Positions 6,232 to 14,065 of a stretch of DNA of 35,520 nt are shown one piece after another (position 1 is the first letter of the stretch; every line of letters starts with the position of its first letter). Below the pieces are notes generated by a model that worked only from the letters and a program-made list of their open reading frames with translations, made no database searches and was not told the origin of the DNA. The stretch spans positions 1-35,520 of the forward strand of contig CALESE010000026.1 of the NCBI GenBank assembly GCA_937907205.1, read 5' to 3'. This DNA is from an uncultured Romboutsia sp. Lineage in GTDB: Bacteria > Bacillota > Clostridia > Peptostreptococcales > Peptostreptococcaceae. Made by a program: the position numbers and the translations under genes.

Positions 6232-7428
6232 TTATTTAACTAAAGAAACTGTATCTCTAGCTATAACTAATTCTTCATTAGTAGGTATTAATAATATCTT
6301 AACTTTAGAATCTTCTGTAGATATTACTCTTTCTTTACCTCTTACTTTGTTAGCTTCTTTATCTAATTTCATTCCTAAGAATTCCATATTTGAAGCTATT
6401 TCTTCTCTCATTTCTATTCCATTTTCACCAACACCAGCAGTGAATACAACTGCATCTACTCCGTTCATTTCAGCAGCATAAGAACCTATATATTTCTTAA
6501 CTTTTTTAGCATATGATTCTAAAGCTATTTGAGCTTTTTTATCTCCTTTAGCAGCCGCATCTTCTATATCTCTGAAGTCACTTGATATTCCAGTCATTCC
6601 ATAAACTCCAGACTCTTTGTTCATTAAGTTGCTTAATCCTTTAGCATCTAATCCTTCTTTTTCCATTAAGAATGGTAATATAGCGGCATCTATATCTCCA
6701 CATCTAGTTCCCATTATTAAACCTTCAAGTGGAGTGAATCCCATAGATGTATCAACACATTTTCCACCATCTATAGCAGCTACAGAAGCACCATTTCCTA
6801 AGTGACAAGTTATTACCTTAACTTCTTCTGGTTCTTTACCTAACATCTCAGCAGCTTTATTAGAAACGTACTTATGAGAAGTTCCGTGGAATCCATATCT
6901 TCTTACTCCGTACTTAGTGTATAATTCATATGGTAATCCATATAAGAATGAAGATTCAGGCATTGTTTGGTGGAAAGCAGTATCAAATACAGCTACCATT
7001 GGTACACCTGGAAGTATAGCTTCACAAGCTTCTATTCCCATTATGTTTGCAGGGTTATGAAGAGGAGCTAAATCTATACATTCTTCTATTGCAGCTTTAA
7101 CTTCAGGAGTTATAACTACTGAACCAGCGAATTTTTCACCACCGTGAACAACTCTGTGTCCTACAGCTTCTACTTCACTTATTTCTTTAACTCCACCGAA
7201 CTCTGGATGAACAACAGCATCTAATACTAACTTTATAGCATCTTGATGATTTTTCATTGGTTGTTCTATAACTAATTTACCTTCAACACCGTCTTTTTCT
7301 TGCTTTAATATAGATCCTTCTATTCCTATTCTTTCAACTAAACCTATACATAAAACTTCTTCATTTGACATATCTATTAATTGATATTTTAATGAAGAAC
7401 TACCACAGTTTAATACTAATACTTTCAT
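6232..7428 (-). CDS. ackA: Acetate kinase
   Basis: AckA converts acetyl-phosphate and ADP to acetate and ATP in the cytoplasm, the energy-yielding end of acetate fermentation. The 398-residue length is standard. The N-terminal signature VLVLNCGSSSLK contains the conserved Asn7. The second signature appears as YGFHGTSHKYVS, and the phosphate/nucleotide blocks as HLGNGASV and VVFTAGVGENG. The start is fixed by TAAGGAGGTATACTA before the ATG. It is transcribed alone, with its own terminator, and phosphotransacetylase (pta) is not next to it, so pta should be elsewhere. The divergent neighbour tmcAL uses acetate as a substrate. GC content is higher here than around it, consistent with a highly expressed gene. 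Confidence 0.98.
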   Translation of the reverse strand: MKVLVLNCGSSSLKYQLIDMSNEEVLCIGLVERIGIEGSILKQEKDGVEGKLVIEQPMKNHQDAIKLVLDAVVHPEFGGVKEISEVEAVGHRVVHGGEKFAGSVVITPEVKAAIEECIDLAPLHNPANIMGIEACEAILPGVPMVAVFDTAFHQTMPESSFLYGLPYELYTKYGVRRYGFHGTSHKYVSNKAAEMLGKEPEEVKVITCHLGNGASVAAIDGGKCVDTSMGFTPLEGLIMGTRCGDIDAAILPFLMEKEGLDAKGLSNLMNKESGVYGMTGISSDFRDIEDAAAKGDKKAQIALESYAKKVKKYIGSYAAEMNGVDAVVFTAGVGENGIEMREEIASNMEFLGMKLDKEANKVRGKERVISTEDSKVKILLIPTNEELVIARDTVSLVK

Positions 7429-7627
7429 TAGTATACCTCCTTAAGTTTTTATATTTAATTATGTAAAAAATCTTATTAGATTTAATATTACAAAAGCTTT
7501 TACATTGTATACATTAAACATTTTCGTTATAAATAATATATCACTTTTTGTTATAAAAGAAAAGTATTTCTTTATATTAATTTAAAGATTAATTAATTTT
7601 CTTTAACATAGACTATTTTTCTCAATT

Positions 7628-7636
7628 TGTTATAAT
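7628..7636 (+). promoter_or_regulatory. Extended -10 promoter candidate for tmcAL
   Basis: TGTTATAAT is a TGn-TATAAT extended -10 element 64 bases upstream of the tmcAL start. No good -35 box is seen at the right distance. I could not place a convincing ackA promoter on the opposite strand of this intergenic region. Confidence 0.45.
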
Positions 7637-7699
7637 ATAATTATTTAATTTAAGATAATATTTAATATTATTTTTAATTTTAACAAAGGAGAAAAATTT

Positions 7700-8968
7700 A
7701 TGAATATAGTTGGATTAGTCGTTGAATATAATCCTTTTCATAATGGACATTTGTACCACTTAAATAAATCATTAGAAAAAACTAATGCAACTCATAGTGT
7801 AGCTATAATGAGCGGTAATTTTTTACAAAGAGGAGAACCTGCTTTGTTTGATAAATATACTAGAGCTATGGCTGCAGTAAAAAATGGAGTAGATTTAGTT
7901 ATAGAGTTACCTACTTTATTTGCTTGTCAAAGTGCAGAAACTTTTGCTCATGGATCAATAACTACCCTTAATTCATTAAACTGCATAAATTCCATATGCT
8001 TTGGTAGTGAAGAGGGTAATATTGATATTCTTTATACAATTTCTAAGATATTAGTAGATGAGTGTGATGAATTTAAAGATTATCTAAAAAAATACTTAAA
8101 TGATGGTATGCTATTTCCAAGCGCTAGAAGTTTAGCTTTATTTGATTATATTAATAAGCATAACTTAATTGATATATCTAAAGATAAGCTTTTTAATATA
8201 CTTAATTCTTCAAATAATATATTAGGATTAGAATATATAAAGAGTATACTCAAATTAAAAAGTAAAATAAAACCCTATACTATTTCTCGTATTGTATCAT
8301 CTTATAATTCAGAAGATATAACAAATACAATTTGTTCTGCTACTGCAATTAGAAAATCTTTAAAGGAAGATAATAATTTTTTCCTTATTAAGGATGTTGT
8401 TCCAAAAGAAACCTATGAAGTTTTAAATTATAAAATATCAAATAATTTCTATCCTATATTCGATGATAACTATTATGATATATTAAATTCTATAATCATT
8501 AGAGATTATAATAATTTAAATAGATACTTTGAAGTAAATGAAGGTATAGAAAATAAAATATATCAGAACATATTTAAATCTAATAACCTTTACGATTTAC
8601 ATTTATCAATAAAATCAAAACGATATACTCTAACAAAAATTAAGAGAACTTTAAATAATATATTACTTGGTATAACTAAAGAAGATATGTCTAAGGTTAG
8701 AAATATATGTACTATGCCTTATATAAGAGTTTTAGCATTTAATAATAAAGGCCGTGAAATTTTAAAAGTTATAAAAAAATCTTCTGATATTAAAATAATA
8801 AATAAATTTTCTAATATATCATATTCTATGGATGATGATGTTTTTAAAACATTAATTGATTATGATATAAAAGCTACTAACATGTATAATTTAATATACT
8901 ATAACCAAAATAAAAACTTAATAAAAGGTCCTATGGATTTTTATACTTCACCTATATATGTAAAATAA
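7700..8968 (+). CDS. tmcAL: tRNA(Met) cytidine acetate ligase
   Basis: TmcAL (YlbM) makes N4-acetylcytidine at the wobble base of elongator tRNA-Met, activating free acetate with ATP to acetyl-adenylate. The 422-residue protein starts IVGLVVEYNPFHNGHLYHL, with the nucleotidyltransferase H-x-G-H motif at residues 14-17. It continues with GNFLQRGEP and the family block CFGSEEG. The length matches the Bacillus protein (about 415). The ribosome site AAAGGAGAAAA sits before the ATG. A terminator follows immediately, then ylbJ; the ylbM-ylbJ-coaD neighbourhood is conserved in Firmicutes. The enzyme needs acetate, and the divergent gene is acetate kinase, which may be chance but is noted. Confidence 0.94.
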   Translation: MNIVGLVVEYNPFHNGHLYHLNKSLEKTNATHSVAIMSGNFLQRGEPALFDKYTRAMAAVKNGVDLVIELPTLFACQSAETFAHGSITTLNSLNCINSICFGSEEGNIDILYTISKILVDECDEFKDYLKKYLNDGMLFPSARSLALFDYINKHNLIDISKDKLFNILNSSNNILGLEYIKSILKLKSKIKPYTISRIVSSYNSEDITNTICSATAIRKSLKEDNNFFLIKDVVPKETYEVLNYKISNNFYPIFDDNYYDILNSIIIRDYNNLNRYFEVNEGIENKIYQNIFKSNNLYDLHLSIKSKRYTLTKIKRTLNNILLGITKEDMSKVRNICTMPYIRVLAFNNKGREILKVIKKSSDIKIINKFSNISYSMDDDVFKTLIDYDIKATNMYNLIYYNQNKNLIKGPMDFYTSPIYVK

Positions 8969-8999
8969 AACTTAGATTAATCTCTAAGTTTTTTATTTT
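8968..8999 (+). terminator. Terminator of tmcAL
   Basis: AACTTAGA (8969-8976) pairs with TCTAAGTT (8983-8990) around a six-base loop and is followed by TTTTATTTT. It begins at the tmcAL stop codon. Confidence 0.85.
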
Positions 9000-9005
9000 A
9001 TACAT

Positions 9006-9034
9006 GCACATTATATTTATTTTTATCATAGTAT
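9006..9034 (+). promoter_or_regulatory. Sigma-E-like promoter candidate for ylbJ
   Basis: GCACATT (9006-9012) and CATAGTAT (9027-9034) are 14 bases apart. They resemble the sporulation mother-cell sigma-E elements (KMATATT and CATACA-T) with about 6 of 7 and 6 of 8 matches. ylbJ is sigma-E dependent in Bacillus, which makes the match plausible, but short AT-rich matches are common in this sequence. Confidence 0.35.
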
Positions 9035-9088
9035 AGTTTTTTATTAATATAATTATTTTATATTAAGTAAATTTATAGGTGATTAAAT

Positions 9089-10291
9089 ATGATAAAAGAT
9101 AGTACAGCTAAATTTTTTATTCCAGCTTTAATTGTTTTATTCTTGATTTTAGGTATAATTTTATTCCCTAATGATTCTTTAAATGCCGCTAAAGAAGGAC
9201 TAAATATATGGACTACAGTTTTAATTCCTTCTCTTTTGCCATTTATAATTGGAGCTAATCTAATTGTAGATTTAAAGATAGTGGATATAATAGGATTTAT
9301 AATAAACCCTATTACAAAATTTATATTTAATGTTTCTGGTAAAGGCGCTTTAGTTTTTGTTATATCAACAGTATCTGGTTATCCTGTTGGTTCTAAACTA
9401 GCTTCTGAACTTAGAATAAATAAAGAAATCTCTAAAAGCGAGGCTCAGAGACTAGTATCATTTTGTTCAACTTCAGGACCTTTGTTTATAATTGGCTCTG
9501 TTGCTACGGGTATGTTTCAAAACAGTTCTCTTGGATATCTTATGATACTTTGCCATTACTTAGGATCTATATCCGTTGGATTATTATTTAGAAATTATGG
9601 AAAAGAAATTTTATCAAAATCTAATACATCCATAAAAAGTAATATAAAAAGTATTATTACTTATAAAAATTCTGAAAATAAAGGCTTCTTTGTTTTATTC
9701 GGAGATGCAGTACATAATGGAGTAAATACATTGCTTATGGTAGGTGGATTTGTAATAGTATTTTCAGTTATTTTTAAAGTTTTATCATTATTTAATATCG
9801 TTACATTTATATCTAATTTACTTTATCTACCATTATCTTTGTTAGGAATAAACAAAGAGCTATGTCATGCATTTATAAGTGGTTTATTTGAAATGACCAT
9901 AGGATGTAATAATATAGCTTCCGTATCAAATGCATCTGAAGCAGTTAAGGTTTCATTATGTAGCTTTTTAATTGGATTTAGTGGTTTATCTATATTAGCG
10001 CAATGTTGCAATTTCTTAGCAAAAACTGACATAAATACAAATATATATATATTTAGTAAGTTTTTACATGGAGTAATCGCTAGTATATTTACATTCTTTT
10101 TATATCCTATAGTGGAATCGTCATCTTCTATATCTACATTTTCAAATATATATGATAATTTCTATAATAATTCAGTTTGGAACTATTACATATCTAATTT
10201 TAAATATATAGTCCCTATCTTTATTATAATCTATATACTTACATCTTTAATAATCTTAGAAAAAATGTCTATAAATAAAAAAAAGAGCTAA
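9089..10291 (+). CDS. ylbJ: Sporulation integral membrane protein YlbJ
   Basis: YlbJ is a polytopic membrane protein of the nucleoside-recognition ('Gate') domain family, needed for normal spore coat and cortex formation in Bacillus. The 400-residue product has many hydrophobic segments. The first is FFIPALIVLFLILGIILF (about residues 10-27), and the last is near IVPIFIIIYILTSLIIL at the C-terminus. The conserved core VSGYPVGSKLASEL and FCSTSGPLFIIG is present. The length fits the family. The start has AGGTGAT about 6 bases upstream. It sits between tmcAL and the coaD group as in other Firmicutes. Its presence, with spoVM, shows a spore-forming lineage. Confidence 0.93.
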   Translation: MIKDSTAKFFIPALIVLFLILGIILFPNDSLNAAKEGLNIWTTVLIPSLLPFIIGANLIVDLKIVDIIGFIINPITKFIFNVSGKGALVFVISTVSGYPVGSKLASELRINKEISKSEAQRLVSFCSTSGPLFIIGSVATGMFQNSSLGYLMILCHYLGSISVGLLFRNYGKEILSKSNTSIKSNIKSIITYKNSENKGFFVLFGDAVHNGVNTLLMVGGFVIVFSVIFKVLSLFNIVTFISNLLYLPLSLLGINKELCHAFISGLFEMTIGCNNIASVSNASEAVKVSLCSFLIGFSGLSILAQCCNFLAKTDINTNIYIFSKFLHGVIASIFTFFLYPIVESSSSISTFSNIYDNFYNNSVWNYYISNFKYIVPIFIIIYILTSLIILEKMSINKKKS

Positions 10292-10305
10292 GGCTCTTTT
10301 TTATT
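10279..10305. terminator. Shared terminator of convergent genes
   Basis: AAAAAGAGC pairs with GCTCTTTTT around TAAG, with A/T runs on both sides. It contains the ylbJ stop codon (10289-10291) and reaches the stop codon of the minus-strand coiled-coil gene (10303-10301), so one hairpin serves both directions. Confidence 0.85.
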
Positions 10306-10825
10306 TATTAGGATTTAATTCAGCTTTGTCTCTAGCAACTTCTTGTAATATATCTTTTAGATTATATTCCACTGTTGTTAATACATTTTCAGCATACTCA
10401 ATAGAACCCAACTTAATTTCAGTAGCAAAACTCTCAGCTTTTTTTATTATTTCACTAGCTTTTTCTTCTGCTAAAGATACAGGATCACTTGATTCTACAT
10501 ATGCTTTAACCATATCGTCTGATTTTTTCTTTAATTCTTCAATATTCTTATTATATTCTTCTCTAATATTTTCTGCTTCTTTATTAGCTTGTTCAACTAA
10601 TTGAGCAGCTTCTTGTTTAGCATCATTAATTAATTTATGCCTTTCTTTATTAATCCAATCAGCTTGCTTTACTTCTTCTGGAATTATAGATTTTATTTCA
10701 CTTATAATACTTAATACATCTTCTTTATCTATAGCACTTTTTTGCGAAAATGGTATTGAAGATGCATTTTTTATCATACTTTCTAGTTCTTCAAATAATT
10801 CCATCATCTCTAAATCTACAAACAT
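10301..10825 (-). CDS. Coiled-coil protein downstream of coaD, function unknown
   Basis: The 174-residue product is rich in Glu, Lys, Ala and Ile. Residues about 55-145 have long heptad-like helices (HKLINDAKQEAAQLVEQANK, ENIREEYNKNIEELKKKSDD), consistent with a coiled coil. There is no signal peptide or membrane segment. Proteins of this kind next to coaD in clostridia are often labelled as ATPase- or V-type ATP synthase subunit H-like, which reflects only the coiled coil. The start has GGGGAGAT before ATG and overlaps the coaD end by 10 bases, so the two are probably translationally coupled. No catalytic motif is visible. A scaffold or DivIVA-like role would be a guess. Confidence 0.8.
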   Translation of the reverse strand: MFVDLEMMELFEELESMIKNASSIPFSQKSAIDKEDVLSIISEIKSIIPEEVKQADWINKERHKLINDAKQEAAQLVEQANKEAENIREEYNKNIEELKKKSDDMVKAYVESSDPVSLAEEKASEIIKKAESFATEIKLGSIEYAENVLTTVEYNLKDILQEVARDKAELNPNK

Positions 10826-11325
10826 ACTTTATCTCCCCTATTAGTCTTCATTTTTAATTCTTCTAATACAACACTTGGCACTAAATTTTGTATATCTGCA
10901 TCAAATGTTAAAACTTCTTTAATTAAAGATGAGCTTATAAATGAATATTTAGTGCTTGTAGGAAGTATTACTGTTTCTATATTAGGGTTTAGTTCTTTAT
11001 TCATATGAGCCATCTGAAGTTCATAGTCTACATCTGCCCCACTTCTTATCCCTCTTACTAAAGTATCTATTCCATTTTTTGCACAATAGTCAACTAAAAG
11101 TCCATCAAAACTTACAATTTTAATATTATCTAAGTGTTTCGTACAATTTTTTATTAAATTTACTCTTTCTTCAAAAGTAAACATACATTTCTTATTAGGA
11201 TTATTTAATACACCTATTTGTAGTTCATCAAATATCTTAGATGATCTACAAATTATGTCTAAATGTCCATTGGTTATTGGATCAAAACTTCCTGCAAAAA
11301 TAGCTTTTCTTATTTTTTTTTTCAT
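10816..11325 (-). CDS. coaD: Phosphopantetheine adenylyltransferase
   Basis: CoaD transfers AMP from ATP to 4'-phosphopantetheine, the penultimate step of coenzyme A synthesis. The 169-residue protein has the T-x-G-H nucleotidyltransferase motif (TNGH, residues 18-21) within AIFAGSFDPITNGHLDI. It also has LVRGIRSGADVDYELQMA and the second ATP-binding block FISSSLIKEV. The length is close to the usual 160-165, with a slightly extended C-terminal tail that overlaps the next gene. It follows rsmD by 5 bases, the usual rsmD-coaD pair. coaBC, two steps earlier in the pathway, lies at 29378-30577 in the same window. Confidence 0.96.
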   Translation of the reverse strand: MKKKIRKAIFAGSFDPITNGHLDIICRSSKIFDELQIGVLNNPNKKCMFTFEERVNLIKNCTKHLDNIKIVSFDGLLVDYCAKNGIDTLVRGIRSGADVDYELQMAHMNKELNPNIETVILPTSTKYSFISSSLIKEVLTFDADIQNLVPSVVLEELKMKTNRGDKVCL

Positions 11326-11330
11326 TAATA

Positions 11331-11885
11331 CTAATCCTCCAAAGTATAAAATGTTAATGTAGTGTTACCATATTTTTTACTTTTAGTTTGGATAAGATTT
11401 TTTATTTTCTCTGGAAACTTATCTTTTGTATCATGCTCTATTATTATTATTCCATCTTCTTTTAATAAAGATGCCTCATCTATTTTCTCTAGTGCATCAA
11501 TAAACATATTTTTATAATATGGAGGATCCATAAATATTACATCAAATTTATTATTTTGTATTTTTAATTTATTTATAGCATCTTTAAAATCTAAATTTAA
11601 AACTATACTTTCATTTTCTACTCTAGCTTTTTTTATATTAGATTTAACTATACTTATACTTTCTTTGCTTACATCAACAAATACACATTTATTTGCACCT
11701 CTAGATAAACACTCTATGCCTAGTGATCCTGTTCCTGCAAATAAATCTAAAACATCACTTTCCATTATATATGGACTTACTATATTAAACAAAGATTCTT
11801 TAACTCTATCTGTTGTTGGCCTAACATCTTCATTTTTAGGTGTATTTAATTTTAATCCTCTTACTTTTCCTGATATTACTCTCAA
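11331..11885 (-). CDS. rsmD: 16S rRNA (guanine-966-N2)-methyltransferase
   Basis: RsmD methylates G966 of 16S rRNA using S-adenosylmethionine. The 184-residue protein begins MRVISGKVRGLKL and RPTTDRVKESLFNI. The SAM-binding motif I follows (LDLFAGTGSLGIE, residues 46-58), and then the N2-methyltransferase catalytic motif DPPY (residues 120-123). Length and motif spacing are normal. It lies between recG and coaD with short gaps (39 and 5 bases), so these genes are co-transcribed. Confidence 0.95.
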   Translation of the reverse strand: MRVISGKVRGLKLNTPKNEDVRPTTDRVKESLFNIVSPYIMESDVLDLFAGTGSLGIECLSRGANKCVFVDVSKESISIVKSNIKKARVENESIVLNLDFKDAINKLKIQNNKFDVIFMDPPYYKNMFIDALEKIDEASLLKEDGIIIIEHDTKDKFPEKIKNLIQTKSKKYGNTTLTFYTLED

Positions 11886-11924
11886 CCACTTTCACCTCAT
11901 TGTATATTTTAACATAAATTTGCA

Positions 11925-13985
11925 TTAATTTAACGAAATTTCTTCTATAGAGTTTTTAAACTTATTTATTACTTCACTTTTTAAGTATTTATTTTCATAG
12001 TTTTGTAATTTAAAATCATTTCCTATTATATACCTAGCTTCCTGTTGAGCTAATTTAAGTATTTTCATATGCTTGAATATATTTGCTACCTTAAGCTCTG
12101 GAAGACCATGTTGTCTTGTCCCAAAAAATTCACCAGGGCCTCTTATTTCTAAGTCTTTTTCAGATATTTTAAATCCATCATTTGTTTCTTCCATAATTGA
12201 CATTCTTTGTTTACAAACATCTGATTTTGAAGCATATATTAATATACAGTAAGATTTATGACTTCCTCTACCTACACGACCTCTAAGCTGATGTAATTGA
12301 GCTAAACCAAATCTCTCAGCATTTTCAATAATCATAAGAGTTGCATTTGGAACATTTACACCAACTTCTATAACTGTAGTTGAAACTAATATATCTAATT
12401 CTTTATTTTTAAAACTCTTCATTATAGAATCTTTTTCGCTTCCTTTCATTTTCCCATGCAAAAGACCTACTCTTAGATCACTAAAATATTCAGTTTTTAA
12501 TTCTTCTACTAAGTTTAGCGCAGATTTTGCTTCAATTGCTTCACTTTCTTCGACTAAAGGACATACTATATATACTTGTCTTCCCTTTTCAACTTCAGTT
12601 CTTACGAAAGAGTTATATACATTATCTCTTTTTTTCTTATCTATAGCTATCGTTTCTATAGGTTGCCTTCCAGGAGGAAGTTCATCAATTATAGATATAT
12701 CTAAATCTCCATAAAGTATTAATGCTAATGTTCTTGGGATAGGTGTAGCAGTCATTACTAATATATCTGGATTATCCCCCTTAGATGATAATTTATTTCT
12801 TTGTCTAACTCCAAATCTATGTTGTTCATCTGTAATTACTAAACCTAATTTATTAAACTCTACTTTGTCTTCAATAAGTGCATGAGTACCTATTAATATA
12901 TCAACTTCATTATTTTTTACTTTATCCAAAACTTTTTCTTTTTGTTTTTTTGTAAGACTTCCTACTAATAATTCAACATTCATTCCAAAATCTTTTAACG
13001 TATCTGTAAGAGATATATAATGTTGTTCTGCTAATATTTCAGTAGGTGCCATTAAAGCTCCTTGATATCCATTTAGAACACAATATGATAGTGCTAATAG
13101 TGCAACTACTGTTTTACCACTACCAACATCCCCTTGAACAAGTCTATTCATAACATTATTAGAGTTCATATCTTCAATAATTTCGTTTAATGCTCTATCT
13201 TGTGCTCCAGTTAATTTAAATGGAAGTGAACTTAATATATTATCTAATATTTTATTTTTTTTAAATTTTATGCCTTCAATATCTTCTATTCCATTTTTAA
13301 ATGTAAATAATCCTAACTGCAATATTAAAAACTCTTCAAATACGATTCTATAAAGAGCAATTTTTAAAGCTTCTTTACTTGTAGGAATATGCATATTTTT
13401 TATTGCATAATCTATACTACATAATTTATACTTTTCAATTATCCTCTTTGGTAAATATTCTTTTATTTCTAAATTAGGATCACTTAATGCTGTTTTAATC
13501 ATACCCATAACATCTTTGTTGGTTACACCATAGGTTAAAGGATATATAGGCATAATCTTACAAGTATTTTTTGGAGAATTAGTTAAAAATTCAACTTCAC
13601 AAGAACTTAATTCTATACTTTTAAATTCTTTTTTTACTTTTCCAAATACTAATATAGTATCTCCTGGTTTTAATGTATTTTTTATGTAGTCTTGATTAAA
13701 AAATACTAATTTCGCATAACCAGTATCATCTCTTACATCAACTTTAGTTATATTCATACCCTTTCTTGGACTTGATGTTGTTATTCCTACTATAATAACT
13801 TTTAAAGTAGCTTTATCTTCATTTTGTAATTCAAATATTTTTTTTAAATTATTTCTATCCTCAAACTGTCTAGGAAAATAGTATATCAAATCTTTTAATG
13901 TAAATATTCCTAATTTATTAAGCTTTTTTGCTTTTTTAGGGCCTATTCCTTTTACAAATTGTACATCTTTATTTAAATCAATCAT
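11925..13985 (-). CDS. recG: ATP-dependent DNA helicase RecG
   Basis: RecG remodels stalled replication forks and branched DNA. The product of about 686 residues has the N-terminal wedge with an OB fold (VKGIGPKKAKKLNKLG, LTYGVTNKD). The helicase domains follow, with Walker A GDVGSGKT, the DEQH box (ITDEQHRFGVRQR), MTATPIPRT, and the C-terminal VIEVGVNVPNAT, QLRGRVGRG and GFKISEKDLEIRGPGEFFGT. I place the start at ATG 13985-13983, behind GGGTGAT. A GTG nine bases earlier is possible but overlaps that site. The strong fakA terminator lies just upstream, and a promoter inside it (14036-14065) may drive recG, rsmD and coaD. Confidence 0.97.
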   Translation of the reverse strand: MIDLNKDVQFVKGIGPKKAKKLNKLGIFTLKDLIYYFPRQFEDRNNLKKIFELQNEDKATLKVIIVGITTSSPRKGMNITKVDVRDDTGYAKLVFFNQDYIKNTLKPGDTILVFGKVKKEFKSIELSSCEVEFLTNSPKNTCKIMPIYPLTYGVTNKDVMGMIKTALSDPNLEIKEYLPKRIIEKYKLCSIDYAIKNMHIPTSKEALKIALYRIVFEEFLILQLGLFTFKNGIEDIEGIKFKKNKILDNILSSLPFKLTGAQDRALNEIIEDMNSNNVMNRLVQGDVGSGKTVVALLALSYCVLNGYQGALMAPTEILAEQHYISLTDTLKDFGMNVELLVGSLTKKQKEKVLDKVKNNEVDILIGTHALIEDKVEFNKLGLVITDEQHRFGVRQRNKLSSKGDNPDILVMTATPIPRTLALILYGDLDISIIDELPPGRQPIETIAIDKKKRDNVYNSFVRTEVEKGRQVYIVCPLVEESEAIEAKSALNLVEELKTEYFSDLRVGLLHGKMKGSEKDSIMKSFKNKELDILVSTTVIEVGVNVPNATLMIIENAERFGLAQLHQLRGRVGRGSHKSYCILIYASKSDVCKQRMSIMEETNDGFKISEKDLEIRGPGEFFGTRQHGLPELKVANIFKHMKILKLAQQEARYIIGNDFKLQNYENKYLKSEVINKFKNSIEEISLN

Positions 13986-14003
13986 ATTTATCACCCATTA
14001 CAT

Positions 14004-14050
14004 AAAAATCCTGTATAATCACTTTCTAAAATATGATTATACAGGATTTT
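14004..14050 (-). terminator. Terminator of asp23-fakA
   Basis: AAAATCCTGTATAATC (14005-14020) pairs perfectly with GATTATACAGGATTTT (14035-14050) over 16 bases, with a 14-base loop. TTTTT follows on the minus strand. It begins 8 bases after the fakA stop and ends about 18 bases before the recG start. Confidence 0.88.
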
Positions 14051-14065
14051 AAAATAATTATTCAA
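14036..14065 (-). promoter_or_regulatory. Candidate recG promoter overlapping the fakA terminator
   Basis: TTGAAT (14065-14060, inside the fakA stop region) and TATAAT (14041-14036, inside the 5' arm of the terminator) are 18 bases apart. Initiation would fall in the hairpin loop, near 14029. A transcript starting there lacks the first arm and would escape termination. Confidence 0.5.
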
